DNA of 64,000 nt from the NCBI RefSeq assembly GCF_006442205.1, contig NZ_VFVR01000003.1, forward strand, positions 496,001 to 560,000, given 5' to 3'. The translations under genes were made by a program, and so were the position numbers. Origin of the DNA: Mesorhizobium sp. B2-3-12. GTDB lineage: Bacteria; Pseudomonadota; Alphaproteobacteria; Rhizobiales; Rhizobiaceae. The notes under the pieces are model-generated. The model was not told the DNA's origin, searched no databases, and was given only the letters and a program-made list of their open reading frames with translations. Below are positions 38,126 through 48,150 of this stretch, one piece after another; the stretch's first letter is position 1, and each line of letters opens with the position of its first letter.

Positions 38126-39433
38126 CTAAGCGGCTGCTTGCGCCTTGCGGGCTTCCTTCATGTTGGGCAGGAACACCGTCAGCAGCCCCAGGAACGGCAG
38201 GTAGGAGCAGATCTGGAAGACGAAATCGATGCCCTTCATGTCGGCGACGACGCCAAGCACGGCGGCCGCGATGCCGCCGACGCCGAAGGCGAAACCGAAG
38301 AAGATGCCGGCGATCGTGCCGACGCGGCCCGGCACCAGTTCCTGCGCGAAGACGACGATGTTGGAGAAGGCCGACGACAGGATGAGGCCGATCAGCACGG
38401 TCAGCACCATCGTCCATTCCATGTTGGCGTAGGGGAGCGCCAGCGTGAAGGGCAGGACCCCGACGATCGAGAACCAGATCATCGCCTTCTGGCCATAGCG
38501 GTCGCCGAACGGACCGCCGAGCAGGATGCCCAGCGCCGAGGAGCCGAGGAAGAGGAACAGCATGACCTGCGACATCTGCACCGAAACGCTGAACTTATGC
38601 ATGGAATAGAAGGTGTAGTAGCTGGCCAGGCTGGCGATATAGGCGTTCTTGGTCAGCACCAGCAAGGTCAGCACCGCCAAGGCCCACATCACCTTGCGGC
38701 GCGGGAAGGGCGAGACGAAGCTTGCCGTCTTGCGATTGCCTTGCGCGGCGCGCAGGCGGCTGTACCAGCCACCGACCTGCCACAGGACGAAGATGCCGAT
38801 CAGCGAGCCGACGGCGAACCAGGCGATGCTGGTCTGGCCGAAGGGCACGACGATGAAGGCGGCCAGCAAGGGGCCCATCGACTGACCGAAATTGCCGCCG
38901 ACCTGGAACAGCGACTGCGCCAGCCCGAACCGGCCGCCGGACGCGAAGCGGGCGATACGCGAGGATTCGGGATGGAAGATCGCCGAGCCGATGCCGATCA
39001 GCGAGGCGCCGATCAGGAGCAGGTAGTAGTGCCCGGCATAGGCCAGCACGACTAGGCCGATCAGCGAGGACGCCATGCCCCAAGGCAGCGAATAAGGCAT
39101 CGGCCGCTTGTCGGTGACCGCGCCGATGATCGGCTGCAGCAGGGATGCCGTGACCTGGAAGGTGAAGGTCAACAGGCCGATCTGCCAGAAATCGAGGCCG
39201 TAATTCTCTTTCAGAAGCGGATAGATGGCCGATAGCAGCGACTGCATGATGTCGTTGATGCAGTGGCAGAGGCTCACCGCCAGGATGACGGTGAAGGCCG
39301 TCGCCTGGGCTGAAGCGTGACTGGCCGTCGCGGGTGCCGCGACGCTGGTGGCTGTCGTATCGGTCAAGATAGGCTCCGTGGTCTTTTTGGCGGGCGCAGC
39401 CGCGGGCAGATTGGCGGACGCTCCTGCGACCAC
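38126..39433 (-). CDS. fsr: MFS efflux transporter, fosmidomycin resistance (Fsr) type
   Basis: 435 residues with 12 hydrophobic helices. The Fsr signature region HCINDIMQSLLSAIYPLLKE follows a soluble Ala/Thr-rich N-terminus of about 45 residues. IGIGSAIFHPESSRIARFAS in the middle is also typical. The first start is a GTG at 39433 without a clear ribosome site. A TTG at 39367, preceded by ACGGAG, would remove 22 low-complexity residues and may be the true start. The AraC gene is divergent. Confidence 0.9.
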   Translation of the reverse strand: MVAGASANLPAAAPAKKTTEPILTDTTATSVAAPATASHASAQATAFTVILAVSLCHCINDIMQSLLSAIYPLLKENYGLDFWQIGLLTFTFQVTASLLQPIIGAVTDKRPMPYSLPWGMASSLIGLVVLAYAGHYYLLLIGASLIGIGSAIFHPESSRIARFASGGRFGLAQSLFQVGGNFGQSMGPLLAAFIVVPFGQTSIAWFAVGSLIGIFVLWQVGGWYSRLRAAQGNRKTASFVSPFPRRKVMWALAVLTLLVLTKNAYIASLASYYTFYSMHKFSVSVQMSQVMLFLFLGSSALGILLGGPFGDRYGQKAMIWFSIVGVLPFTLALPYANMEWTMVLTVLIGLILSSAFSNIVVFAQELVPGRVGTIAGIFFGFAFGVGGIAAAVLGVVADMKGIDFVFQICSYLPFLGLLTVFLPNMKEARKAQAAA

Positions 39434-39517
39434 CTTAGGACGGTTGCCTTATAAGCTGCTTGCGGGGCGACTTCTTTCGTGGTTTGGTCCAATAGTTTCG
39501 CAAGTGGGCCAGACCCG

Positions 39518-40414
39518 ATGCCACATGGCAGGGAAATCTTTCGCGCCGGCAATGCCAATCTCGGCCAATTGCACGAGAGCCGCTGGCAGTGGCTGGAGCA
39601 GGTGTCGGGACCAGCGGTCGCGCTGCCGACCGAATATCCCGACGGCTACCATGTGCCGCAACACCGCCACAGCCGCAGCCAGTTGCTGCATGCGCTGGTC
39701 GGCGTCGTGCTGGTGACGACGCGGTACGGGCGGTGGATGGTGCCGCCCGACCATGCGATGTGGATACCGGCCGGCACGGAACATTCCGTCGAAATGCTGG
39801 GCGACGTCTCGATGCGCTCGGTCTATGTCATGCCGGGCGCGATCCCCGGGCTGCCGGAAGGGTTGCGCGTCGTCGGGGTAACCGAGTTGATGCACAGCCT
39901 GATCGTGGAATCGGAAAAGCTGCCGCAGGGCGGCGTGCTGGAAGGGCGCGGCGGGTTGATCATGAACCTGCTGCTGCATGAAATCCCGACCTTGCCGGAA
40001 CGGCCGCTCGGCCTGCCTTTCCCTTCCGACCCCCGGCTGGCGATGCTATGCCGGCGCTTCGTCGCCGCACCTTCGCCGCATGCCACGATCGACGAATGGG
40101 CCGACGCCGCCGGCATGAGCCGGCGCTCCTTCACCCGCGCCTTCCAGCGCCAGACCGGCCTGTCGCTGTCGACATGGCGCCAGCAGGCCTGCCTGTTCGC
40201 GGCCTTACCGAGGCTCGCCGATGGCGAGCCGATCACGCGCGTGGCGCTCGATCTCGGCTATGACAGCGTGCCGGCCTTCATCACCATGTTCAAGCGCATG
40301 CTCGGCTCCTCGCCGCGCGGCTATATGCGCGGCGCGCGTGATGCCGGCGAAGGCATGCGGCGAACCCCGGCCCGGCTGGAGGCGCCGACGCCATCGGCGT
40401 TGCCAAAGGGGTAA
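39518..40414 (+). CDS. AraC-family regulator with N-terminal cupin
   Basis: 298 residues from ATG 39518; a GTG at 39479 would add 13. The N-terminal cupin (YHVPQHRHSRSQLLHA, VPPDHAMWIPAGTEHSV) is followed by two C-terminal helix-turn-helix motifs (DEWADAAGMSRRSFTRAFQR and ALDLGYDSVPAFITMFKRMLG). This NimR-like layout often controls an adjacent MFS pump, here fsr, which is divergent. Confidence 0.88.
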   Translation: MPHGREIFRAGNANLGQLHESRWQWLEQVSGPAVALPTEYPDGYHVPQHRHSRSQLLHALVGVVLVTTRYGRWMVPPDHAMWIPAGTEHSVEMLGDVSMRSVYVMPGAIPGLPEGLRVVGVTELMHSLIVESEKLPQGGVLEGRGGLIMNLLLHEIPTLPERPLGLPFPSDPRLAMLCRRFVAAPSPHATIDEWADAAGMSRRSFTRAFQRQTGLSLSTWRQQACLFAALPRLADGEPITRVALDLGYDSVPAFITMFKRMLGSSPRGYMRGARDAGEGMRRTPARLEAPTPSALPKG

Positions 40415-40438
40415 CTGGGCCGCAGGGGTAACAGGTTT

Positions 40439-41374
40439 TTAGTCGAACAGGCTCGACACCGATTCCTCGGTCGCCGTGCGCGAGATGGCTTCGCCCATCA
40501 GGTCGGCGATCGAGATGACGCGGATGTTGGGCGCGTCGAGCACGCCTTGCGTCGGCTGGATGGAATCGGTGATCACCAGTTCCTGCAGCTTCGAGCCGCT
40601 GATGCGGGCGACGGCACCCCCCGACAGCACGCCGTGGGTGATATAGGCGGTGACGCTGGTGGCGCCGTTGGCCAGCAGCGCTTCGGCGGCGTTGCACAGC
40701 GTACCGCCGGAATCGACGATATCGTCGATCAATAGGCAGTCCTTGCCGGCGACCGCGCCGATGATGTTCATGACTTCCGATTCGCCCGGGCGCTCGCGGC
40801 GCTTGTCGACGATGGCGAGCTGCGCGTCGAAGCGCTTGGCCAGCGCACGGGCGCGGACCACGCCGCCAATGTCGGGCGACACGACCACGACATTGCCGAG
40901 CTGCTTGTATTTCGCCTTCACGTCGCGGGCCATCACCGGCACCGAGAACAGATTGTCGGTCGGTATGTCGAAGAAACCCTGGATCTGGCCGGCATGGAGA
41001 TCCAGCGTCAGAACGCGGTCGACGCCGGCGCGGGTGATCATGTTGGCGACCAGCTTGGCCGAGATCGGCGTGCGCCCGGAAGCGCGGCGGTCCTGCCTGG
41101 CATAGCCGAAATAGGGGATAACCGCCGTGATGCGCTTGGCCGAGGAGCGCATGAAGGCATCGATCATGATGAGCAGTTCCATCAGGTGATCGTTGGTCGG
41201 GAACGAGGTCGACTGCAGGATGAAGACATCCTCGCCGCGCACGTTCTCCTGGATTTCGACGAAGATTTCCTGGTCGGCGAAGCGCCTGACACTGGCCTTG
41301 CCCAGCGGGATGTTGAGATAGCGGGCGACCGCTTCGGCCAGCACCCTGTTGGAATTGCCCGCGAAGAGTTTCAT
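40439..41374 (-). CDS. prs: Ribose-phosphate pyrophosphokinase
   Basis: 311 residues. It makes PRPP from ribose 5-phosphate and ATP. The motifs [27 protein letters not shown] and the PRPP loop [16 protein letters not shown] are intact. Alone in its transcript as far as visible. apt at 31 kb uses its product. Confidence 0.96.
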   Translation of the reverse strand: MKLFAGNSNRVLAEAVARYLNIPLGKASVRRFADQEIFVEIQENVRGEDVFILQSTSFPTNDHLMELLIMIDAFMRSSAKRITAVIPYFGYARQDRRASGRTPISAKLVANMITRAGVDRVLTLDLHAGQIQGFFDIPTDNLFSVPVMARDVKAKYKQLGNVVVVSPDIGGVVRARALAKRFDAQLAIVDKRRERPGESEVMNIIGAVAGKDCLLIDDIVDSGGTLCNAAEALLANGATSVTAYITHGVLSGGAVARISGSKLQELVITDSIQPTQGVLDAPNIRVISIADLMGEAISRTATEESVSSLFD

Positions 41375-41523
41375 GCACCGTTCCTGGTGGAGGACGGAGA
41401 GGCCTGGCGGACTCTCCTGCGCCTGTTAACCGGGCTTTTAGCGGCCCGCGCTGGTATTGCAAGCGCCGAGATCGGGAATCCGCCGGCTAAGGTCAAGAAA
41501 GCTGTTCGGCGGCGGACAACACC

Positions 41524-42141
41524 TCAACTCGCCTTGCCGCTGAGAAAGGCGGCAAACTGGTCGATGGTCTGGTCAGCGATCGCCTGCATGGTGGCCGGCG
41601 ATACCGACTTCCAGCTGTCGGCGCCCGTGCTGTCGCCGGAACCGGTCGAAGGCGCCTTCATCTGGCCGTTGATGCGGTGCAGCCGGTTGCCGGAGGGGTC
41701 GTAGACATCCCAGACATAGATGACGGTGGTGTCCTTGCCCTCCGACATCGCCGAGAAATAGCCCTTGAGCACATGGGTCGCGGTCTGGTCCTGGCTGCCG
41801 GCCAGCGTGATGCCGCGCTGCTTGGCGCGTGTCTGCAGTTCCGCCGTCAGCGGCGTGGCGGCTTCCACCGAAGCGCCGACGATCGGCGCGATCTGCAGCC
41901 GGGTCTTCGACAGGATGGCGGCGGCCTGGGCGGAGGTGACGGGTGCCGTCGTCGTGGCGGTCGAAGCGGCCGTCGATGGTGCCGGGGCGGGAACGGTGAC
42001 TGTGGCGCTGCCCTGCGCGGCCGGCCCCGAGGCCGCCGGCGGGGTGATGGCGGAAGGTTCGAGAACATCCTTTGCGTTGGTGCAGGCAGCCAGAGCCAAT
42101 GCCACAAGCAATGACACGGTCGTCACATGCGATCGTCTCAT
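41524..42141 (-). CDS. Hypothetical lipoprotein
   Basis: 205 residues. The signal peptide ends in a lipobox, LALAAC, with Cys at about residue 20. A Pro/Ala/Thr linker of about 60 residues precedes a C-terminal domain with VLKGYFSAMSEGKDTTVIYVWDVYDPSGNR, which looks like a periplasmic or outer-membrane lipid-anchored fold. ATG at 42141 is used because it starts the signal peptide. Function unknown. Confidence 0.75.
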   Translation of the reverse strand: MRRSHVTTVSLLVALALAACTNAKDVLEPSAITPPAASGPAAQGSATVTVPAPAPSTAASTATTTAPVTSAQAAAILSKTRLQIAPIVGASVEAATPLTAELQTRAKQRGITLAGSQDQTATHVLKGYFSAMSEGKDTTVIYVWDVYDPSGNRLHRINGQMKAPSTGSGDSTGADSWKSVSPATMQAIADQTIDQFAAFLSGKAS

Positions 42142-42184
42142 TTGCCTTCTAACTCCTTGGCGAAGAACGCCTCCCATTATGGAT

Positions 42185-43336
42185 TCACTGCACGATCAAG
42201 TCGAGATCATGGCGGGACAGCGCCTTCGGCTGGGATTCGGTGGTCAGGTAGGTGCGGCCAAGCGTCATCGCCGTCTCGGTCTCCGAATCCATGATGATCA
42301 TGTGGGCGAACAGCGTCATGTTCGGCGCGATCGGCTCGGGATTGCCCTGGTAGAACATCGGCATGTCCATCCAGGACGGCGTGAAGCGTGCGCCGACCGA
42401 ATAGCCGCAGGCGTTCAGCCGGTGCTTGGTCAGGCCGTGCGCCTCCATGGTGCGGGCGTGGGCGTCGAACACGTCGCCGAAGCTGTTGCCCGGCGTCATT
42501 GCCTTTTCGACGGAAAGAAGCGCGGCGCGCGCGGCGTCGAACAGCTCCTGATGGCGCTTGGAGACCTTGCCGGTCAGCACCGTGCGCATCATCGGCGCAT
42601 GGTAATGGTGGAAGACGCCGGCCCATTCGAGCGTCAGCTGGTCGTTCTTGGTGAGCTTGCGGCGGCCGGCCTTGTAGCGGCACAGCAGCGCATCGACGCC
42701 GGAGCCGATGATGAACTCGTTGGCCGGATAATCGCCGCCGCCGGCAAAGATCGCGCCTTGCATGGCGGCCAGGATCAGGGCTTCGTCGCCGCCCTGCTTG
42801 ATCAGCGGCAGGGCCGCGTCCAGCGCGTCGTCGGAGAGATTGGCGGCCTTTTCCGCCTTGGCGACCTCGGCCGGGCTCTTGAACAGGCGCAGCCGCCCGA
42901 CGATACCGGAGGCATCGGCGATCTGGCCGAAGGTCTGCAATTGCTCGTCCAGGCGGCGGCCATTGTAAGCGGTCAGGCCGTGCGTGTCGTATTCGACGCC
43001 GATGCGGGCGCCGAGCAGGTCGAGTTCGTTGAGCAGGTTGCGCAGATCGACGGCCGGATTGGCGCCGTCGCGGTCGGTCCACAACACGATGTTGTCGATG
43101 ATCGAGGTGTGGCGCGCCTGGCGCAAATCGGCCGAGCGGGTCAGAAGCACCATGGAGCCGTCGGCCTTCACCACCAGGCACTGGAAGAAGCAAAAGCCGA
43201 ACGTGTCGTAACCGGTCAGCCAGTACATGCTCTCCTGCGCGAACAGCAGGATGGCGTCGAGCTTCTTTTCGGCCATCTCGATCATCAGCCGGTCGCGCCG
43301 CGCGTCGAATTCCGATCGTTCAAAATGCAGCGCCAT
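42185..43336 (-). CDS. M24-family Xaa-Pro peptidase-like protein
   Basis: 383 residues. An N-terminal creatinase-like domain (ILLFAQESMYWLTGYDT) is followed by a pita-bread M24 catalytic domain. The usual metal ligands are only partly clear (e.g. WAGVFHHYHAPMMRT, GYSVGARFTPSW), so catalysis is not certain. Its start overlaps the pgeF stop by one base (TAATG), suggesting coupling. Confidence 0.85.
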   Translation of the reverse strand: MALHFERSEFDARRDRLMIEMAEKKLDAILLFAQESMYWLTGYDTFGFCFFQCLVVKADGSMVLLTRSADLRQARHTSIIDNIVLWTDRDGANPAVDLRNLLNELDLLGARIGVEYDTHGLTAYNGRRLDEQLQTFGQIADASGIVGRLRLFKSPAEVAKAEKAANLSDDALDAALPLIKQGGDEALILAAMQGAIFAGGGDYPANEFIIGSGVDALLCRYKAGRRKLTKNDQLTLEWAGVFHHYHAPMMRTVLTGKVSKRHQELFDAARAALLSVEKAMTPGNSFGDVFDAHARTMEAHGLTKHRLNACGYSVGARFTPSWMDMPMFYQGNPEPIAPNMTLFAHMIIMDSETETAMTLGRTYLTTESQPKALSRHDLDLIVQ

Positions 43337-44130
43337 TATTCACTCTCCAAAACGATTGCCGAAACCTGCCGGCCATAATCGGGTTCCTTGCGGTGCGTGG
43401 TGCGCCGGTAGGAGTAAAACAGATCTTCCTCGGCATAGGTGCAGCGGCCAAGGCCATCGGCCCTGACGCCGGCTCTGGCCAGACGGTCGACCGTGTAGCT
43501 GGCGAGGTCGAACATCGAGTGGCCGGCATGTGCCGAAGGCACGAAATAGCGGGCATTTTCGCTGTCGGCCTCGACAAAGCGGGCGACGAATTCCGGCCCG
43601 ACTTCGTAATTGTCGGGGCCGATCGAAGGACCGAGCACGGCGACGATGTTTTCGCGCCGGGCGCCGAGGTTTTCCATGGCGGCAATGGTGTTTTCCAGTA
43701 CGCCCGTGAAAGCGCCTTTCCAGCCGGCATGCGCGGCGCCGATGATGCGCGCGCCGGCATCCGCGAACAGGACCGGGCCGCAATCGGCGGTCGAGGCGCC
43801 GATGGCGATGCCGGGCCGGTCGGTGACGATGGCGTCGGCCTTTGGCCGTTCGCCCGCGAACGGTTCCCTGGCGATGACGACGTCGGGCGAATGGACCTGC
43901 CAGGCGGTCAAGAGATGGCTCGCGGGCACGCCCATCCAGGCGGCGACGCGGGACCGGTTCTCGGCGACCAGCGCCTGGTCGTCATCCGACCCGGTGCCGA
44001 TGTTGAGGCCCTGGTAGATGCCCGTGGAGACGCCGCCGATGCGGGTGAAATAGCCGTGGCGGATGCCTTGCGCCTGCGCCTTGTCCAGCAGCGGCGACCG
44101 AACGGGATCCGGTTTGGTCTGATTGAGCAT
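43336..44130 (-). CDS. pgeF: Peptidoglycan editing factor PgeF (laccase-domain protein)
   Basis: 264 residues of the YfiH/DUF152 family. Metal-site residues appear in STADCGPVLFAD and GAAHAGWKGAF with a His in WQVHSPDVV. The family has been described as a purine nucleoside phosphorylase and as an editor of peptidoglycan precursors. It is downstream of the MidA-like gene with 102 bases between. Confidence 0.9.
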   Translation of the reverse strand: MLNQTKPDPVRSPLLDKAQAQGIRHGYFTRIGGVSTGIYQGLNIGTGSDDDQALVAENRSRVAAWMGVPASHLLTAWQVHSPDVVIAREPFAGERPKADAIVTDRPGIAIGASTADCGPVLFADAGARIIGAAHAGWKGAFTGVLENTIAAMENLGARRENIVAVLGPSIGPDNYEVGPEFVARFVEADSENARYFVPSAHAGHSMFDLASYTVDRLARAGVRADGLGRCTYAEEDLFYSYRRTTHRKEPDYGRQVSAIVLESE

Positions 44131-44232
44131 GCGGGCGTTGTTGTCCGTGTGGGCGGTTTCGTCAAGGAAAAGCGGCCGGCGGTCCGGCGCTCTTTTACCG
44201 GACGGGAGATTGGGAGGGGCTGCGGTGAAAAG

Positions 44233-45321
44233 TCAATCCGCCGTCGCGAAAGGCCGAAGGGCCGTGCCGCGCGGAACGACGGCGAGCGCCTTGAAGAGTT
44301 CGCCCATGGCTTGCGGGCCGGCGAGGCGCTCGACGGCATCCGCTATCTCATCGCGCGCCGCCTGGCCGGCATTGGCGCCGAGCTGGCCGGCGCGCTCCAG
44401 AATGCCCATGCCGAGCAGGAAATTGCCCTGCGTCGACAGATGGGCGTCGAGGCCATGCGCGCGCACGACAGTCGCAAGGGCGGCGAAATCGACATGGGAC
44501 GTCAGGTCAACCTCGCCCGGATTGGCCAGCACATCGTCGTGATTGTGCCGGCGCAACGCCTGCAGCGTGTCGCCGATGCCGGGCAGCAGATGGCCGTAGT
44601 CGAGGAACAGCCCGCCGCCGCCGTCACTGGCTATGCGCTCGGCGATCGCGGCCATCAGGGCTGTGCGGGCGGGCGCGACTTCGACGATCGCGCCCTGAGG
44701 CGCGTCGCCCGCATCCCTGGGCAAGAGCGTCGGATCGAGCGAGCCGGCGCCGGCGAAGAAGCAGAGATTGTCGGCGTCGTCCAGGCCGACCATGCGTTCG
44801 CGCCATTCGGCGCCGGCGCGGACGAACTGGCGGATGGGCACGGCGTCGAACAATTCGTTGCCGACGATCAGCAGCGGCTGCCGTGGCAGCGTGTCGATGG
44901 TTTCGTGCCAGGAGATGGCAAAGGGTGTCGCGCCGAGCGTCTGCTTCTGGACGTCCGCCAGGCGCGGGCTGGTCTCGACCATGGCGAAGGCGGCGCCATT
45001 GGTCAGGGCCGGGTCGAGCCGTGACAGGGTGCGCAGCATGTCCTTCATCAGTGTGCCGCGGCCGGGACCGATCTCGGCGACGGTGACCGGCAGCGGTCGG
45101 CCGATGGCTTGCCAGCCCTGGTAGAGCCAGACGGCGACGAGTTCGCCGAACATCTGGCTGATCTCCGGCGCGGTGATGAAGTCGCCGGCCGCGCCGAACG
45201 GTTCGCGCGTCGTGTAGTAGCCGTCGCGGGGATCGAACAGGCACAGTGCCATGTATTCGTTGACGGGCATCGGGCCCACCGCTTCGATCAGCTCGACGAT
45301 GCGGGCCTTCAGCCGCGTCAT
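44233..45321 (-). CDS. MidA/NDUFAF7-like SAM-dependent methyltransferase
   Basis: 362 residues. Motif I of the Rossmann fold reads [19 protein letters not shown]. The N-terminus [37 protein letters not shown] (written in parts) is typical of MidA, the mitochondrial complex I assembly arginine methyltransferase. It overlaps the lgt stop by 4 bases. Lgt, MidA-like and PgeF often form one operon in Rhizobiales. Confidence 0.9.
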   Translation of the reverse strand: MTRLKARIVELIEAVGPMPVNEYMALCLFDPRDGYYTTREPFGAAGDFITAPEISQMFGELVAVWLYQGWQAIGRPLPVTVAEIGPGRGTLMKDMLRTLSRLDPALTNGAAFAMVETSPRLADVQKQTLGATPFAISWHETIDTLPRQPLLIVGNELFDAVPIRQFVRAGAEWRERMVGLDDADNLCFFAGAGSLDPTLLPRDAGDAPQGAIVEVAPARTALMAAIAERIASDGGGGLFLDYGHLLPGIGDTLQALRRHNHDDVLANPGEVDLTSHVDFAALATVVRAHGLDAHLSTQGNFLLGMGILERAGQLGANAGQAARDEIADAVERLAGPQAMGELFKALAVVPRGTALRPFATAD

Positions 45322-46178
45322 GTCGCCTGCGGCTGCGCTTGCGTCACCGGCTTGGCTGTCGCCATCGCCCAGATGCCGGCCAGCACCATCGGCGTCGACA
45401 GGATCATGCCCATGGTCAGCCAGTTGGTGCCGAGGAGATAGCCGAGCTGCTGGTCGGGCTCGCGGAAGAATTCGACGAAGATGCGCGACAGGCCGTAGCC
45501 GCAGATGAAGGCGCCGCCAACGAAGCGCGGCGTCTTCAGCTTGAGGCGCGAATGGGTGAGGATGCGCAGCACGACGAACAGCAACAAGCCTTCGAGCAGG
45601 GCCTCGTAGAGCTGGCTCGGATGGCGGGTGAACGGGCCGCCATTGGGGAATTCGATCGCCCAGGGCACATCGCTCGGCCGCCCCCAGAGCTCGGAGTTGA
45701 TGAAGTTGGCGACGCGCACGAGGCCCAGCCCAACCGGCACGCCTGCTGCCACGACATCGAACAGTGACCAGGTGCGGATGCCGCGCTTGATGGAGAAAAG
45801 CGTCATGGCGAGGATGACGCCGAGCAGGCCGCCATGGAAGGACATGCCGCCTTGCCAGACCGCGAAAATGTCGAGCGGGTGGGCGATGTAGCGCGCCAGG
45901 TCATAGAACAGGACATAACCGGTGCGGCCACCCAGAACCACGCCGATGGCGGCCCAGACGATGAAATCGTCGAGATCCTCCGGCTTCATCGGCAGGACGC
46001 CGTCGGGCCAGAGTTTGGGATTGGCGGCGAGCCGCTTGGCGTACCACCAGGCAAACAGGATGCCGACGATGTAGCCGATGCCGTACCAATGCACCGCCAG
46101 CGGCCCGATCTGGACGAGGATCGGGTTGATGTTGGGAAACGGCAGCGAAGCCAGCGGCAGCAGGAAATATTCGTTCAA
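45318..46178 (-). CDS. lgt: Prolipoprotein diacylglyceryl transferase
   Basis: 286 residues with seven membrane helices. It transfers diacylglycerol to the lipobox Cys of prolipoproteins. The Lgt signature [19 protein letters not shown] and the SFHGGLLG motif with the essential His are present. It is first in the lgt / MidA-like / pgeF / M24 run. The lipoproteins at 42.1 and 57.1 kb are possible substrates. Confidence 0.95.
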   Translation of the reverse strand: MNEYFLLPLASLPFPNINPILVQIGPLAVHWYGIGYIVGILFAWWYAKRLAANPKLWPDGVLPMKPEDLDDFIVWAAIGVVLGGRTGYVLFYDLARYIAHPLDIFAVWQGGMSFHGGLLGVILAMTLFSIKRGIRTWSLFDVVAAGVPVGLGLVRVANFINSELWGRPSDVPWAIEFPNGGPFTRHPSQLYEALLEGLLLFVVLRILTHSRLKLKTPRFVGGAFICGYGLSRIFVEFFREPDQQLGYLLGTNWLTMGMILSTPMVLAGIWAMATAKPVTQAQPQAT

Positions 46179-46306
46179 CGGGAAGCTCTCGGTTGCGATC
46201 GGCGCGGACCATGCGGCAGGGTTTTGGCAGGGTCAAGGCAGGCTAACGGCCGTCAATGGCCCGCGAGCGGGATCGCTTCAACCCTCCATCGCGCGGATAG
46301 CGATGC

Positions 46307-46549
46307 TCAACCCCTGGTCTTGGCGGCCACCAATTCACGCAAGGCGTCGTTGATCCTGTCCTGCCAGCCGGGGCCATCTTCCTGGAAATGCTCGAGCACG
46401 CCCCGGTCGATCCGGATCGAGACGAGCTCGCGGACATTCGGAGCCGCCGAGGGTTCGCGTGGCGGCGGCGGGGCCGCCTTCTTGACCGGCTTGAAGACGG
46501 CTTCGGCGGCGTCCATCGGATTTGTCGGTCGGCGCGGGGGCGTTGCCAT
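46307..46549 (-). CDS. BrnA-like antitoxin (orphan)
   Basis: 80 residues. The C-terminal ribbon-helix-helix resembles BrnA (VSIRIDRGVLEHFQEDGPGWQDRINDALREL), and the N-terminus is Pro-rich. No BrnT toxin gene is next to it on either side. It may be a solitary repressor or a remnant of a pair. Confidence 0.75.
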   Translation of the reverse strand: MATPPRRPTNPMDAAEAVFKPVKKAAPPPPREPSAAPNVRELVSIRIDRGVLEHFQEDGPGWQDRINDALRELVAAKTRG

Positions 46550-46670
46550 TGGTTGATCCTGACTGAAGACGACTCATGCTTAATGCAAGTCGCGACGATG
46601 ACACCACATTATGCGACTTGGCGCCCTTCCGTACAGAAGGAGCCGCTCGAAGTCCTTGCAGGCGCAGTGC

Positions 46671-46832
46671 CTATGTCGGCGATTTCACTGTCAATGCCTT
46701 GTACTTGGCCTCCAGGCGATCGAACACCTCCCCTGCTGGCTTGACCCGCCCTGCATCCGCATCGCCGATGCCTTGGGCAAGCGCTGCGTCGAGTGCGGCA
46801 AGGTGCCGGTCCAAATCCGCCTTGATAGCCAT
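46671..46832 (-). CDS. 53-residue ParD-like antitoxin C-terminal fragment
   Basis: ATG at 46832 has AGGA about 8 bases upstream. The sequence DRHLAALDAALAQGIGDADAGRVKPAGEVFDRLEA resembles the toxin-binding tail of ParD/RelB-type antitoxins, but the DNA-binding N-terminus is missing, an in-frame stop lies just before the start, and no toxin follows. It is either a very short antitoxin or a decayed remnant. Confidence 0.45.
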   Translation of the reverse strand: MAIKADLDRHLAALDAALAQGIGDADAGRVKPAGEVFDRLEAKYKALTVKSPT

Positions 46833-46989
46833 GGAAGGGTCCTACCCAGATGCTCTTGCCTAGATGGTACCAGCTATTGGCTGTCAGTTCAGATCAAATC
46901 GCATCCGACTTGATGCCGCACCAGCCCTCAACGTTCTTGCATTCGGCGCGTGGCACCACTAACTCAAATCAAGCAAGCGAGGATTTGCC

Positions 46990-47292
46990 ATGTCGACCGG
47001 ACCGAACCGCATTCTCGATGAATTCGCCAAGCTGATGACCGATGCCGCCGGCGCCGCCCAAGGCGTGCGGCGCGAGGTGGAGACGGCCTTCAAGGGCCAG
47101 GCGGAGCGTATCCTCAACTCCATGGATGTCGTGCAGCGCGAGGAATTCGAGGCAGCGCGCGAGATGGCGGCCAAGGCGAGGGAAGAGAACGGCAGGCTGG
47201 CCGAGCGCATCGAAGCGCTCGAGGCCAGGATCGCCGAACTGACCGGTCAGGCCACACCTGCGGCTCCGGCGAAGCCCAAACCAAAAAAATAA
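46990..47292 (+). CDS. ubiK: Ubiquinone biosynthesis accessory factor UbiK (BMFP domain)
   Basis: 100 residues. The BMFP block NRILDEFAKLMTDAAGAAQGV is followed by a coiled coil (about residues 50-85) and an Ala/Pro/Lys tail. UbiK proteins help ubiquinone synthesis and bind membranes. ATG at 46990 is used. Monocistronic. Confidence 0.88.
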   Translation: MSTGPNRILDEFAKLMTDAAGAAQGVRREVETAFKGQAERILNSMDVVQREEFEAAREMAAKAREENGRLAERIEALEARIAELTGQATPAAPAKPKPKK

Positions 47293-47633
47293 TTCGTTAA
47301 ACTTTTCCACAAAGCACCAGCCTGAAAATCGCTTTGCCGTGAATCGCTTACCGGCATTGCGTGACTCTTTGTGACAGGCACCTTTCCACATGCGAATGCC
47401 GCAGTGCGAAAAATTGGGCTGTTCACGCGACTCCCGATCAATAGACTGAATTTGTTGCATGATTCGGAGCAGGGTCATGCCGCCGGGCGGTGGGGTTCGG
47501 TCTGGGGTCTTTGCGTTGAGAAGTAGTCCTTAGCGCGAAGTAAAGTCCTGGCCGTCCGAGTTCTAGACAAGATTGTTCGTCGTGTGTGCCCCGCGGAGCG
47601 TGTGGCGCTCCCCCTGAACACAGGAAGCATTCC
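47293..47633. other. Intergenic region between ubiK and the YbjN-like gene
   Basis: 341 bases. A short stem GGAGCG/CGCTCC lies at 47595-47611, just before the ribosome site CAGGAAG of the next gene. No ORF with coding character and no clear promoter were recognised. Confidence 0.5.
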
Positions 47634-48134
47634 ATGGAACTTCTCGAACTCGAATTTTCCCGCGAAATCCATCCGGTGGATGTGATCGAGCAGGTGGCCC
47701 ACAACAATGACTGGTCCTTCGAAAGGGCCGGCGACGACGAAATCTCGATCTCGGTTGCCGGCAGCTGGACCGACTATCACGTCTCCTTCTCGTGGATGGA
47801 GGATTTCGAGGCGCTGCATCTGGCCTGCGCTTTCGACATCAAGGTGCCGGAAACCCGCACGCTGGAAGTGATGCGGCTGTTGTCGCTGATCAACGAACAG
47901 ATGCTGTTCGGCCATTTCGACCTCTGGGAGCAGGAAGGCGCGATCATGTTCCGCCAGTCGCTGCTGCTCGCCGGCGGGGTCGAACCCTCGAGCCAGCAGG
48001 TCGAGGTGCTCTTGTCCTCGGCGCTGGAAGCCTGCGAATGCTACTTCCAGGCTTTCCAGTTCGTCGTCTGGTCGGGAACCTCGGCCAAGGACGCGCTCGC
48101 CGGCGTTCTGTTCGAGACCTTCGGCAACGCCTGA
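47634..48134 (+). CDS. YbjN-domain protein
   Basis: 166 residues, soluble and acidic, with the YbjN layout: an N-terminal strand region ([19 protein letters not shown]), central [26 protein letters not shown] and a C-terminal helical half. YbjN proteins act as type III secretion chaperone-like folds of unknown role. ATG at 47634 is chosen over 47586 because CAGGAAG precedes it. It is followed 16 bases later by csaA. Confidence 0.88.
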   Translation: MELLELEFSREIHPVDVIEQVAHNNDWSFERAGDDEISISVAGSWTDYHVSFSWMEDFEALHLACAFDIKVPETRTLEVMRLLSLINEQMLFGHFDLWEQEGAIMFRQSLLLAGGVEPSSQQVEVLLSSALEACECYFQAFQFVVWSGTSAKDALAGVLFETFGNA

Positions 48135-48150
48135 GCCGGGTAAGACAAGG

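Noticed and set aside
46576-46863. Plus-strand 95-codon frame over the antitoxin-like ORF
   Set aside because: No ribosome site and a Ser/Pro/Arg shadow composition; the minus-strand ORF has better protein character.
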